Source of the DNA: Volvox africanus
Taxonomy: Eukaryota; Chlorophyta; Chlorophyceae; Chlamydomonadales; Volvocaceae
Assembly: GCA_030268105.1 (NCBI GenBank)
Contig: BSDZ01000103.1
Coordinates: 1,306,501 to 1,370,500 of the forward strand
Direction: 5' to 3'
DNA length: 64,000 bases
In this document: in pieces, positions 1-12,691 of the stretch
How the letters are laid out: each line of letters opens with the position of its first letter
Position numbering within the stretch: the stretch's first letter is position 1
Position numbers and translations under genes: made by a program
Notes under the pieces: generated by a model
Seen by the model: the letters and a program-made list of their open reading frames with translations, nothing else
The model's database searches: none
Told to the model about the DNA's origin: nothing

Positions 1-116
1 ATCATAGGTTCATGCAGGCATACAAACATACATGTATGAATTTAATATATGTATATTGTCTCAAGCCACATATATTTGTTCTACATGTTGTGGGGATGCA
101 TATTTTACACATCTGC

Positions 117-160
117 ATATAAAAAAATATATATATATATGTATACATATATATATATAC

Positions 161-194
<34 letters not shown>
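117..194. repeat. AT microsatellite, representative of every unit
   Basis: A run of alternating T and A, broken by short ATAC/GTATAC steps, about 210 bp upstream of the tRNA gene. The tract recurs in all 27 units and is the main source of unit length variation. It opens with an A run of one to nine bases in most units and none in units 15 and 16. Confidence 0.95.
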
Positions 195-198
<4 letters not shown>

Positions 199-403
199 TC
201 AACACAGCCAGCAGTGAAGACTTGCAATTGTGTAATAATTGCGCGATGAGATAACGCATAGGTTTAAAATATTAAGAATCAGATCAACATGATGTATATT
301 TGTTCTATAAAGACATATCTTTATACATGATATCTTTGTGCATGTGTGTACATATGTTTATGCTGCTGACCGGGTGAGGGCGGCATGAAGCATGTGTCTT
401 TAT

Positions 404-496
404 CCGATCTTAGCTCAGCTGGAAGAGCGAAGGACTGTAATTGTACGAACAATGCCCGACATCCTTAGGTCGCCTGTTCGATCCAGGCAGATCGGA
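404..496 (+). tRNA. tRNA-Tyr (GUA), 20-nt intron, array copy 1
   Basis: The sequence folds into a complete cloverleaf. The acceptor stem is seven perfect pairs (404-410 with 489-495), opening with C1:G72, the eukaryotic tyrosine identity pair, with A73 as discriminator at 496. The D stem is GCTC/GAGC around an eight-base loop with G18G19. The anticodon stem is AAGGA/TCCTT and the anticodon GTA lies at 437-439. The T stem is GCCTG/CAGGC with loop TTCGATC. A 20-nt intron (441-460) sits at the canonical place, one base 3' of the anticodon. The internal A box and B box (GTTCGATCC) for RNA polymerase III are intact. CCA is not encoded. This unit uniquely combines the 5' flank ending GTGTCTTTAT with the upstream reading TGTGTACATA. 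Unit 1-1985. Confidence 0.97.
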
Positions 497-808
497 TCTT
501 CGGAGCATTCTTGGCATCACCTGCCTGACCTGGTGCGCAATTGTTATACTGTATCTGGACACGGCCGGTAAGGGAAGACACTGTGTTCCTGGAAGCTCCA
601 GGACCCATCATATGACTAAGGGCGGGATAGAAATCTACCCACTGCTTCAGGGTGGATGTGCCCCAGGTCTTGACAGACGGTGAGGACCCCGGCTATAGTG
701 ATTGACCAGGAGTGGACATGAGGCCGCCGTTGATGCGGCAGATTTCACTGGATACTGGCGGTGGGTGCTGAACCCGGGAGAATCACTGATTTCGGAGAAG
801 TCAGCAAC

Positions 809-809
<1 letters not shown>

Positions 810-840
<31 letters not shown>

Positions 841-868
841 AGAAGAAGATGATGAAGAAGAAGACAGA
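810..868. repeat. CAG9 followed by GAA/GAT purine tract, representative of units 1-26
   Basis: Nine CAG triplets (810-836) run into a GAA/GAT purine-rich stretch. On the minus strand it reads as serine and alanine runs, an artefact of the triplets. Unit 16 has ten CAGs (30424-30450 region); all other full units have nine. Units 10, 12, 14, 15 and 16 have one GAA changed to GAT. The truncated unit 27 lacks the tract. Confidence 0.95.
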
Positions 869-1528
869 TTTGAGTAGTTAGGGCGGTTCAAACGGTTTTC
901 GGAGCTGACAACGATTGGCTTCAGGGCATGGGAAGGGAAATGAGGCTTATGCAGTAGCGGCCTAAGGTGTAGCATGTGGAAGTGGAAGCACGCAAGATAC
1001 TGATTATAGAAAACCACCGGACGTGGTCCGCGCAGGTCAATGCCTGCTCAATGTGCTGGTATTTGTGTGAAGGAGAGGGAGTGGGGTGGGGTGGTACATA
1101 TCCCACACATATCCCAGGAGCTGATGGGTGGTGTCTGAGATTAAAGGGGGAGGCACGGAGGGAGAGTCGTAACGCAGGGAGAGTTGCCGATGCCATGGGG
1201 GTTGGCAGTCGAAGGAGCGGATAGCAGCAGGATGGAATCGGACGCCGGCGTGCTTGTCTAAGCAGCGCTGCCATGGATGCGGAGGTGGAGGTGGAGATTA
1301 ACCTGGTGACAGAAGCTGCATGCGGAGGGAGGAGAGGGAGAAGGAGATCGACATCACGGCGAAGGACTGTGTCTGAGATCACGATACTTCTCTTGGGTGC
1401 GGTGAATGTGTTGATTGCGGAAATGCAGTGTTAGGATCTTTCAGCCAAGGATGTGGGTTCATGATGAAGTATTGCCTTGTAGGGATAGACACTCAGTTCG
1501 TGCGGTTCTATGTGTTATCCTTGGAACG

Positions 1529-1604
1529 TAGACAGGTAAATAGATAGACAGCTAAATAGATAGACAGCTAAATAGACAGATAGGTAGATAGGTAGATAGG
1601 TAGG
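1529..1604. repeat. GATA/GGTA tetranucleotide tract, representative of every full unit
   Basis: Degenerate tetranucleotide repeats: two copies of a TAGATAGACAGCTAAA block, then AGATAGGT repeated three times. No length change is visible among units, unlike the AT tract. Confidence 0.9.
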
Positions 1605-2129
1605 GTGCGTTATGTGCTTTTGTGCACTGCTCGTCGGTGGCTTCACCCGAGTGTGTCTCGGCATGTCAGCAGCAGGAACAGGCAGCAGGACTCAATATTC
1701 AACCTACGCAAGTAGGGTGCGTTAGGAGATATCTGAAAACCAAACAAAGAACTCACGATGCAAAAACAAACAGCAGGATAAGGCATCCTAACCATTATCA
1801 TGTATGCTACTATAGTTATAAGACCCGCCAATTTCGGGCACACTGACCTTGAAGCAAGGGTCTCTCTGTACATGTTCGCCATCTCCGTCTGCTCATCCTG
1901 TCTTAGGGTTTGCCATTTCCGTATCTTTGTCCTTGCCCTCCGGAGGAGTTGTTCCGTGCTGCCTGCTGTTTTGTTCACTCTTGCCATCATAGGTTCATGC
2001 AGGCATACAAACATACATGTATGAATTTAATATATGTATATTGTCTCAAGCCACATATATTTGTTCTACATGTTGTGGGGATGCATATTTTACACATCTG
2101 CATATAAAAATATATATATATATGTATAC

Positions 2130-2165
<36 letters not shown>

Positions 2166-2374
2166 CCAATCAACACAGCCAGCAGTGAAGACTTGCAATT
2201 GTGTAATAATTGCGCGATGAGATAACGCATAGGTTTAAAATATTAAGAATCAGATCAACATGATGTATATTTGTTCTATAAAGACATATCTTTATACATG
2301 ATATCTTTGTGCATGTGTGTACATATGTTTATGCTGCTGACCGGGTGAGGGCGGCATGAAGCATGTGACTTTAT

Positions 2375-2467
2375 CCGATCTTAGCTCAGCTGGAAGAGCG
2401 AAGGACTGTAATTGTACGAACAATGCCCGACATCCTTAGGTCGCCTGTTCGATCCAGGCAGATCGGA
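2375..2467 (+). tRNA. tRNA-Tyr (GUA), 20-nt intron, array copy 2
   Basis: Same sequence as copy 1, including intron (2412-2431). The 5' flank reads GTGACTTTAT, the majority form. Unit 1986-3956. Downstream, the unit carries C instead of T in the GGTACTTGTG stretch near 3030, shared only with unit 5. Confidence 0.96.
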
Positions 2468-2779
2468 TCTTCGGAGCATTCTTGGCATCACCTGCCTGAC
2501 CTGGTGCGCAATTGTTATACTGTATCTGGACACGGCCGGTAAGGGAAGACACTGTGTTCCTGGAAGCTCCAGGACCCATCATATGACTAAGGGCGGGATA
2601 GAAATCTACCCACTGCTTCAGGGTGGATGTGCCCCAGGTCTTGACAGACGGTGAGGACCCCGGCTATAGTGATTGACCAGGAGTGGACATGAGGCCGCCG
2701 TTGATGCGGCAGATTTCACTGGATACTGGCGGTGGGTGCTGAACCCGGGAGAATCACTGATTTCGGAGAAGTCAGCAAC

Positions 2780-2811
<32 letters not shown>

Positions 2812-4072
2812 AGAAGAAGATGATGAAGAAGAAGACAGATTTGAGTAGTTAGGGCGGTTCAAACGGTTTTCGGAGCTGACAACGATTGGCTTCAGGGCAT
2901 GGGAAGGGAAATGAGGCTTATGCAGTAGCGGCCTAAGGTGTAGCATGTGGAAGTGGAAGCACGCAAGATACTGATTATAGAAAACCACCGGACGTGGTCC
3001 GCGCAGGTCAATGCCTGCTCAATGTGCTGGTACTTGTGTGAAGGAGAGGGAGTGGGGTGGGGTGGTACATATCCCACACATATCCCAGGAGCTGATGGGT
3101 GGTGTCTGAGATTAAAGGGGGAGGCACGGAGGGAGAGTCGTAACGCAGGGAGAGTTGCCGATGCCATGGGGGTTGGCAGTCGAAGGAGCGGATAGCAGCA
3201 GGATGGAATCGGACGCCGGCGTGCTTGTCTAAGCAGCGCTGCCATGGATGCGGAGGTGGAGGTGGAGATTAACCTGGTGACAGAAGCTGCATGCGGAGGG
3301 AGGAGAGGGAGAAGGAGATCGACATCACGGCGAAGGACTGTGTCTGAGATCACGATACTTCTCTTGGGTGCGGTGAATGTGTTGATTGCGGAAATGCAGT
3401 GTTAGGATCTTTCAGCCAAGGATGTGGGTTCATGATGAAGTATTGCCTTGTAGGGATAGACACTCAGTTCGTGCGGTTCTATGTGTTATCCTTGGAACGT
3501 AGACAGGTAAATAGATAGACAGCTAAATAGATAGACAGCTAAATAGACAGATAGGTAGATAGGTAGATAGGTAGGGTGCGTTATGTGCTTTTGTGCACTG
3601 CTCGTCGGTGGCTTCACCCGAGTGTGTCTCGGCATGTCAGCAGCAGGAACAGGCAGCAGGACTCAATATTCAACCTACGCAAGTAGGGTGCGTTAGGAGA
3701 TATCTGAAAACCAAACAAAGAACTCACGATGCAAAAACAAACAGCAGGATAAGGCATCCTAACCATTATCATGTATGCTACTATAGTTATAAGACCCGCC
3801 AATTTCGGGCACACTGACCTTGAAGCAAGGGTCTCTCTGTACATGTTCGCCATCTCCGTCTGCTCATCCTGTCTTAGGGTTTGCCATTTCCGTATCTTTG
3901 TCCTTGCCCTCCGGAGGAGTTGTTCCGTGCTGCCTGCTGTTTTGTTCACTCTTGCCATCATAGGTTCATGCAGGCATACAAACATACATGTATGAATTTA
4001 ATATATGTATATTGTCTCAAGCCACATATATTTGTTCTACATGTTGTGGGGATGCATATTTTACACATCTGC

Positions 4073-4111
<39 letters not shown>

Positions 4112-4126
4112 CATATATATATATAC

Positions 4127-4158
<32 letters not shown>

Positions 4159-4368
4159 CCAATCAACACAGCCAGCAGTGAAGACTTGCAATTGTGTAAT
4201 AATTGCGCGATGAGATAACGCATAGGTTTAAAATATTAAGAATCAGATCAACATGATGTATATTTGTTCTATAAAGACATATCTTTATACATGATATCTT
4301 TGTGCATGTGTGTAACATATGTTTATGCTGCTGACCGGGTGAGGGCGGCATGAAGCATGTGTCTTTAT

Positions 4369-4461
4369 CCGATCTTAGCTCAGCTGGAAGAGCGAAGGAC
4401 TGTAATTGTACGAACAATGCCCGACATCCTTAGGTCGCCTGTTCGATCCAGGCAGATCGGA
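4369..4461 (+). tRNA. tRNA-Tyr (GUA), 20-nt intron, array copy 3
   Basis: Mature and intron sequence as in copy 1. The flank belongs to the minority haplotype: an extra A upstream (TGTAACATATG) together with GTGTCTTTAT just before the gene. Unit 3957-5950, the longest full unit at 1994 bp. Confidence 0.96.
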
Positions 4462-4773
4462 TCTTCGGAGCATTCTTGGCATCACCTGCCTGACCTGGTG
4501 CGCAATTGTTATACTGTATCTGGACACGGCCGGTAAGGGAAGACACTGTGTTCCTGGAAGCTCCAGGACCCATCATATGACTAAGGGCGGGATAGAAATC
4601 TACCCACTGCTTCAGGGTGGATGTGCCCCAGGTCTTGACAGACGGTGAGGACCCCGGCTATAGTGATTGACCAGGAGTGGACATGAGGCCGCCGTTGATG
4701 CGGCAGATTTCACTGGATACTGGCGGTGGGTGCTGAACCCGGGAGAATCACTGATTTCGGAGAAGTCAGCAAC

Positions 4774-4805
<32 letters not shown>

Positions 4806-6071
4806 AGAAGAAGATGATGAAGAAGAAGACAGATTTGAGTAGTTAGGGCGGTTCAAACGGTTTTCGGAGCTGACAACGATTGGCTTCAGGGCATGGGAAG
4901 GGAAATGAGGCTTATGCAGTAGCGGCCTAAGGTGTAGCATGTGGAAGTGGAAGCACGCAAGATACTGATTATAGAAAACCACCGGACGTGGTCCGCGCAG
5001 GTCAATGCCTGCTCAATGTGCTGGTATTTGTGTGAAGGAGAGGGAGTGGGGTGGGGTGGTACATATCCCACACATATCCCAGGAGCTGATGGGTGGTGTC
5101 TGAGATTAAAGGGGGAGGCACGGAGGGAGAGTCGTAACGCAGGGAGAGTTGCCGATGCCATGGGGGTTGGCAGTCGAAGGAGCGGATAGCAGCAGGATGG
5201 AATCGGACGCCGGCGTGCTTGTCTAAGCAGCGCTGCCATGGATGCGGAGGTGGAGGTGGAGATTAACCTGGTGACAGAAGCTGCATGCGGAGGGAGGAGA
5301 GGGAGAAGGAGATCGACATCACGGCGAAGGACTGTGTCTGAGATCACGATACTTCTCTTGGGTGCGGTGAATGTGTTGATTGCGGAAATGCAGTGTTAGG
5401 ATCTTTCAGCCAAGGATGTGGGTTCATGATGAAGTATTGCCTTGTAGGGATAGACACTCAGTTCGTGCGGTTCTATGTGTTATCCTTGGAACGTAGACAG
5501 GTAAATAGATAGACAGCTAAATAGATAGACAGCTAAATAGACAGATAGGTAGATAGGTAGATAGGTAGGGTGCGTTATGTGCTTTTGTGCACTGCTCGTC
5601 GGTGGCTTCACCCGAGTGTGTCTCGGCATGTCAGCAGCAGGAACAGGCAGCAGGACTCAATATTCAACCTACGCAAGTAGGGTGCGTTAGGAGATATCTG
5701 AAAACCAAACAAAGAACTCACGATGCAAAAACAAACAGCAGGATAAGGCATCCTAACCATTATCATGTATGCTACTATAGTTATAAGACCCGCCAATTTC
5801 GGGCACACTGACCTTGAAGCAAGGGTCTCTCTGTACATGTTCGCCATCTCCGTCTGCTCATCCTGTCTTAGGGTTTGCCATTTCCGTATCTTTGTCCTTG
5901 CCCTCCGGAGGAGTTGTTCCGTGCTGCCTGCTGTTTTGTTCACTCTTGCCATCATAGGTTCATGCAGGCATACAAACATACATGTATGAATTTAATATAT
6001 GTATATTGTCTCAAGCCACATATATTTGTTCTACATGTTGTGGGGATGCATATTTTACACATCTGCATATA

Positions 6072-6118
<47 letters not shown>

Positions 6119-6327
6119 CCAATCAACACAGCCAGCAGTGAAGACTTGCAATTGTGTAATAATTGCGCGATGAGATAACGCATAGGTTTAAAATATTAAG
6201 AATCAGATCAACATGATGTATATTTGTTCTATAAAGACATATCTTTATACATGATATCTTTGTGCATGTGTGTACATATGTTTATGCTGCTGACCGGGTG
6301 AGGGCGGCATGAAGCATGTGACTTTAT

Positions 6328-6420
6328 CCGATCTTAGCTCAGCTGGAAGAGCGAAGGACTGTAATTGTACGAACAATGCCCGACATCCTTAGGTCGCCTG
6401 TTCGATCTAGGCAGATCGGA
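6328..6420 (+). tRNA. tRNA-Tyr (GUA) variant, C61 to T, array copy 4
   Basis: As copy 1 except for one base after the T loop: TTCGATC is followed by T instead of C (position 61). The near-invariant G53-C61 pair becomes G-U and the last base of the internal B box changes. The gene may be transcribed or folded less well; I cannot tell whether it is functional. Unit 5951-7909. Confidence 0.9.
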
Positions 6421-6732
6421 TCTTCGGAGCATTCTTGGCATCACCTGCCTGACCTGGTGCGCAATTGTTATACTGTATCTGGACACGGCCGGTAAGGGAA
6501 GACACTGTGTTCCTGGAAGCTCCAGGACCCATCATATGACTAAGGGCGGGATAGAAATCTACCCACTGCTTCAGGGTGGATGTGCCCCAGGTCTTGACAG
6601 ACGGTGAGGACCCCGGCTATAGTGATTGACCAGGAGTGGACATGAGGCCGCCGTTGATGCGGCAGATTTCACTGGATACTGGCGGTGGGTGCTGAACCCG
6701 GGAGAATCACTGATTTCGGAGAAGTCAGCAAC

Positions 6733-6764
<32 letters not shown>

Positions 6765-8030
6765 AGAAGAAGATGATGAAGAAGAAGACAGATTTGAGTA
6801 GTTAGGGCGGTTCAAACGGTTTTCGGAGCTGACAACGATTGGCTTCAGGGCATGGGAAGGGAAATGAGGCTTATGCAGTAGCGGCCTAAGGTGTAGCATG
6901 TGGAAGTGGAAGCACGCAAGATACTGATTATAGAAAACCACCGGACGTGGTCCGCGCAGGTCAATGCCTGCTCAATGTGCTGGTATTTGTGTGAAGGAGA
7001 GGGAGTGGGGTGGGGTGGTACATATCCCACACATATCCCAGGAGCTGATGGGTGGTGTCTGAGATTAAAGGGGGAGGCACGGAGGGAGAGTCGTAACGCA
7101 GGGAGAGTTGCCGATGCCATGGGGGTTGGCAGTCGAAGGAGCGGATAGCAGCAGGATGGAATCGGACGCCGGCGTGCTTGTCTAAGCAGCGCTGCCATGG
7201 ATGCGGAGGTGGAGGTGGAGATTAACCTGGTGACAGAAGCTGCATGCGGAGGGAGGAGAGGGAGAAGGAGATCGACATCACGGCGAAGGACTGTGTCTGA
7301 GATCACGATACTTCTCTTGGGTGCGGTGAATGTGTTGATTGCGGAAATGCAGTGTTAGGATCTTTCAGCCAAGGATGTGGGTTCATGATGAAGTATTGCC
7401 TTGTAGGGATAGACACTCAGTTCGTGCGGTTCTATGTGTTATCCTTGGAACGTAGACAGGTAAATAGATAGACAGCTAAATAGATAGACAGCTAAATAGA
7501 CAGATAGGTAGATAGGTAGATAGGTAGGGTGCGTTATGTGCTTTTGTGCACTGCTCGTCGGTGGCTTCACCCGAGTGTGTCTCGGCATGTCAGCAGCAGG
7601 AACAGGCAGCAGGACTCAATATTCAACCTACGCAAGTAGGGTGCGTTAGGAGATATCTGAAAACCAAACAAAGAACTCACGATGCAAAAACAAACAGCAG
7701 GATAAGGCATCCTAACCATTATCATGTATGCTACTATAGTTATAAGACCCGCCAATTTCGGGCACACTGACCTTGAAGCAAGGGTCTCTCTGTACATGTT
7801 CGCCATCTCCGTCTGCTCATCCTGTCTTAGGGTTTGCCATTTCCGTATCTTTGTCCTTGCCCTCCGGAGGAGTTGTTCCGTGCTGCCTGCTGTTTTGTTC
7901 ACTCTTGCCATCATAGGTTCATGCAGGCATACAAACATACATGTATGAATTTAATATATGTATATTGTCTCAAGCCACATATATTTGTTCTACATGTTGT
8001 GGGGATGCATATTTTACACATCTGCATATA

Positions 8031-8073
<43 letters not shown>

Positions 8074-8282
8074 CCAATCAACACAGCCAGCAGTGAAGAC
8101 TTGCAATTGTGTAATAATTGCGCGATGAGATAACGCATAGGTTTAAAATATTAAGAATCAGATCAACATGATGTATATTTGTTCTATAAAGACATATCTT
8201 TATACATGATATCTTTGTGCATGTGTGTACATATGTTTATGCTGCTGACCGGGTGAGGGCGGCATGAAGCATGTGACTTTAT

Positions 8283-8375
8283 CCGATCTTAGCTCAGCTG
8301 GAAGAGCGAAGGACTGTAATTGTACGAACAATGCCCGACATCCTTAGGTCGCCTGTTCGATCTAGGCAGATCGGA
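8283..8375 (+). tRNA. tRNA-Tyr (GUA) variant, C61 to T, array copy 5
   Basis: Carries the same C61-to-T change as its left neighbour, copy 4, so the variant has been copied between adjacent units. Unit 7910-9864 is the shortest full unit (1955 bp) because its AT tract is short. Confidence 0.9.
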
Positions 8376-8687
8376 TCTTCGGAGCATTCTTGGCATCACC
8401 TGCCTGACCTGGTGCGCAATTGTTATACTGTATCTGGACACGGCCGGTAAGGGAAGACACTGTGTTCCTGGAAGCTCCAGGACCCATCATATGACTAAGG
8501 GCGGGATAGAAATCTACCCACTGCTTCAGGGTGGATGTGCCCCAGGTCTTGACAGACGGTGAGGACCCCGGCTATAGTGATTGACCAGGAGTGGACATGA
8601 GGCCGCCGTTGATGCGGCAGATTTCACTGGATACTGGCGGTGGGTGCTGAACCCGGGAGAATCACTGATTTCGGAGAAGTCAGCAAC

Positions 8688-8719
<32 letters not shown>

Positions 8720-9985
8720 AGAAGAAGATGATGAAGAAGAAGACAGATTTGAGTAGTTAGGGCGGTTCAAACGGTTTTCGGAGCTGACAACGATTGGCTT
8801 CAGGGCATGGGAAGGGAAATGAGGCTTATGCAGTAGCGGCCTAAGGTGTAGCATGTGGAAGTGGAAGCACGCAAGATACTGATTATAGAAAACCACCGGA
8901 CGTGGTCCGCGCAGGTCAATGCCTGCTCAATGTGCTGGTACTTGTGTGAAGGAGAGGGAGTGGGGTGGGGTGGTACATATCCCACACATATCCCAGGAGC
9001 TGATGGGTGGTGTCTGAGATTAAAGGGGGAGGCACGGAGGGAGAGTCGTAACGCAGGGAGAGTTGCCGATGCCATGGGGGTTGGCAGTCGAAGGAGCGGA
9101 TAGCAGCAGGATGGAATCGGACGCCGGCGTGCTTGTCTAAGCAGCGCTGCCATGGATGCGGAGGTGGAGGTGGAGATTAACCTGGTGACAGAAGCTGCAT
9201 GCGGAGGGAGGAGAGGGAGAAGGAGATCGACATCACGGCGAAGGACTGTGTCTGAGATCACGATACTTCTCTTGGGTGCGGTGAATGTGTTGATTGCGGA
9301 AATGCAGTGTTAGGATCTTTCAGCCAAGGATGTGGGTTCATGATGAAGTATTGCCTTGTAGGGATAGACACTCAGTTCGTGCGGTTCTATGTGTTATCCT
9401 TGGAACGTAGACAGGTAAATAGATAGACAGCTAAATAGATAGACAGCTAAATAGACAGATAGGTAGATAGGTAGATAGGTAGGGTGCGTTATGTGCTTTT
9501 GTGCACTGCTCGTCGGTGGCTTCACCCGAGTGTGTCTCGGCATGTCAGCAGCAGGAACAGGCAGCAGGACTCAATATTCAACCTACGCAAGTAGGGTGCG
9601 TTAGGAGATATCTGAAAACCAAACAAAGAACTCACGATGCAAAAACAAACAGCAGGATAAGGCATCCTAACCATTATCATGTATGCTACTATAGTTATAA
9701 GACCCGCCAATTTCGGGCACACTGACCTTGAAGCAAGGGTCTCTCTGTACATGTTCGCCATCTCCGTCTGCTCATCCTGTCTTAGGGTTTGCCATTTCCG
9801 TATCTTTGTCCTTGCCCTCCGGAGGAGTTGTTCCGTGCTGCCTGCTGTTTTGTTCACTCTTGCCATCATAGGTTCATGCAGGCATACAAACATACATGTA
9901 TGAATTTAATATATGTATATTGTCTCAAGCCACATATATTTGTTCTACATGTTGTGGGGATGCATATTTTACACATCTGCATATA

Positions 9986-10017
<32 letters not shown>

Positions 10018-10032
10018 CATATATATATATAC

Positions 10033-10066
<34 letters not shown>

Positions 10067-10272
10067 TCAACACAGCCAGCAGTGAAGACTTGCAATTGTG
10101 TAATAATTGCGCGATGAGATAACGCATAGGTTTAAAATATTAAGAATCAGATCAACATGATGTATATTTGTTCTATAAAGACATATCTTTATACATGATA
10201 TCTTTGTGCATGTGTGTAACATATGTTTATGCTGCTGACCGGGTGAGGGCGGCATGAAGCATGTGTCTTTAT

Positions 10273-10365
10273 CCGATCTTAGCTCAGCTGGAAGAGCGAA
10301 GGACTGTAATTGTACGAACAATGCCCGACATCCTTAGGTCGCCTGTTCGATCCAGGCAGATCGGA
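10273..10365 (+). tRNA. tRNA-Tyr (GUA), 20-nt intron, array copy 6
   Basis: Mature sequence as copy 1; minority 5' flank (TGTAACATATG, GTGTCTTTAT). The 3' part of unit 9865-11854 has the linked changes GATGGAAAAA and GCCGATTCC, shared with units 7, 10 and 12. Confidence 0.96.
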
Positions 10366-10677
10366 TCTTCGGAGCATTCTTGGCATCACCTGCCTGACCT
10401 GGTGCGCAATTGTTATACTGTATCTGGACACGGCCGGTAAGGGAAGACACTGTGTTCCTGGAAGCTCCAGGACCCATCATATGACTAAGGGCGGGATAGA
10501 AATCTACCCACTGCTTCAGGGTGGATGTGCCCCAGGTCTTGACAGACGGTGAGGACCCCGGCTATAGTGATTGACCAGGAGTGGACATGAGGCCGCCGTT
10601 GATGCGGCAGATTTCACTGGATACTGGCGGTGGGTGCTGAACCCGGGAGAATCACTGATTTCGGAGAAGTCAGCAAC

Positions 10678-10709
<32 letters not shown>

Positions 10710-11995
10710 AGAAGAAGATGATGAAGAAGAAGACAGATTTGAGTAGTTAGGGCGGTTCAAACGGTTTTCGGAGCTGACAACGATTGGCTTCAGGGCATGG
10801 GAAGGGAAATGAGGCTTATGCAGTAGCGGCCTAAGGTGTAGCATGTGGAAGTGGAAGCACGCAAGATACTGATTATAGAAAACCACCGGACGTGGTCCGC
10901 GCAGGTCAATGCCTGCTCAATGTGCTGGTATTTGTGTGAAGGAGAGGGAGTGGGGTGGGGTGGTACATATCCCACACATATCCCAGGAGCTGATGGGTGG
11001 TGTCTGAGATTAAAGGGGGAGGCACGGAGGGAGAGTCGTAACGCAGGGAGAGTTGCCGATGCCATGGGGGTTGGCAGTCGAAGGAGCGGATAGCAGCAGG
11101 ATGGAATCGGACGCCGGCGTGCTTGTCTAAGCAGCGCTGCCATGGATGCGGAGGTGGAGGTGGAGATTAACCTGGTGACAGAAGCTGCATGCGGAGGGAG
11201 GAGAGGGAGAAGGAGATCGACATCACGGCGAAGGACTGTGTCTGAGATCACGATACTTCTCTTGGGTGCGGTGAATGTGTTGATTGCGGAAATGCAGTGT
11301 TAGGATCTTTCAGCCAAGGATGTGGGTTCATGATGAAGTATTGCCTTGTAGGGATAGACACTCAGTTCGTGCGGTTCTATGTGTTATCCTTGGAACGTAG
11401 ACAGGTAAATAGATAGACAGCTAAATAGATAGACAGCTAAATAGACAGATAGGTAGATAGGTAGATAGGTAGGGTGCGTTATGTGCTTTTGTGCACTGCT
11501 CGTCGGTGGCTTCACCCGAGTGTGTCTCGGCATGTCAGCAGCAGGAACAGGCAGCAGGACTCAATATTCAACCTACGCAAGTAGGGTGCGTTAGGAGATA
11601 TCTGAAAACCAAACAAAGAACTCACGATGGAAAAACAAACAGCAGGATAAGGCATCCTAACCATTATCATGTATGCTACTATAGTTATAAGACCCGCCAA
11701 TTTCGGGCACACTGACCTTGAAGCAAGGGTCTCTCTGTACATGTTCGCCATCTCCGTCTGCTCATCCTGTCTTAGGGTTTGCCGATTCCGTATCTTTGTC
11801 CTTGCCCTCCGGAGGAGTTGTTCCGTGCTGCCTGCTGTTTTGTTCACTCTTGCCATCATAGGTTCATGCAGGCATACAAACATACATGTATGAATTTAAT
11901 ATATGTATATTGTCTCAAGCCACATATATTTGTTCTACATGTTGTGGGGATGCATATTTTACACATCTGCATATAAAAAAAAATATATATATATG

Positions 11996-12039
<44 letters not shown>

Positions 12040-12254
12040 TATATCCAATCAACACAGCCAGCAGTGAAGACTTGCAATTGTGTAATAATTGCGCGATGAG
12101 ATAACGCATAGGTTTAAAATATTAAGAATCAGATCAACATGATGTATATTTGTTCTATAAAGACATATCTTTATACATGATATCTTTGTGCATGTGTGTA
12201 ACATATGTTTATGCTGCTGACCGGGTGAGGGCGGCATGAAGCATGTGTCTTTAT

Positions 12255-12347
12255 CCGATCTTAGCTCAGCTGGAAGAGCGAAGGACTGTAATTGTACGAA
12301 CAATGCCCGACATCCTTAGGTCGCCTGTTCGATCCAGGCAGATCGGA
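12255..12347 (+). tRNA. tRNA-Tyr (GUA), 20-nt intron, array copy 7
   Basis: Mature sequence as copy 1; minority 5' flank preceded by the poly-A form of the AT tract. Unit 11855-13836 ends with the GATGGAAAAA/GCCGATTCC pair. Confidence 0.96.
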
Positions 12348-12659
12348 TCTTCGGAGCATTCTTGGCATCACCTGCCTGACCTGGTGCGCAATTGTTATAC
12401 TGTATCTGGACACGGCCGGTAAGGGAAGACACTGTGTTCCTGGAAGCTCCAGGACCCATCATATGACTAAGGGCGGGATAGAAATCTACCCACTGCTTCA
12501 GGGTGGATGTGCCCCAGGTCTTGACAGACGGTGAGGACCCCGGCTATAGTGATTGACCAGGAGTGGACATGAGGCCGCCGTTGATGCGGCAGATTTCACT
12601 GGATACTGGCGGTGGGTGCTGAACCCGGGAGAATCACTGATTTCGGAGAAGTCAGCAAC

Positions 12660-12691
<32 letters not shown>

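Larger units (their letters stand above)
497..1985. other. Array spacer downstream of the tRNA (unit 1 as representative); no gene recognised
   Basis: Several short reading frames exist on both strands, the longest 153 codons on the minus strand (921-1382) and 123 codons (1643-2014). They overlap each other, are rich in low-complexity Ser/Arg/Pro, and resemble no family I recognise. Their identity between units only reflects homogenisation of the whole repeat. I see no second tRNA, no U1-U6 snRNA, 5S or spliced-leader motif. The first T4 run on the plus strand after the tRNA is at 896-899, 400 bp downstream. Confidence 0.6.

Noticed and set aside
404..496. tRNA-derived SINE rather than a tRNA gene
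   Set aside because: The cloverleaf is perfect with a canonical intron, there is no A-rich tail or target duplication, and copies are strictly tandem, not dispersed.
497..1985. A second RNA gene (5S, snRNA, spliced leader) in the unit
   Set aside because: No matching core motifs were found on either strand; GAACCCGGGAG near 770 resembles an SRP/Alu phrase but without the rest.
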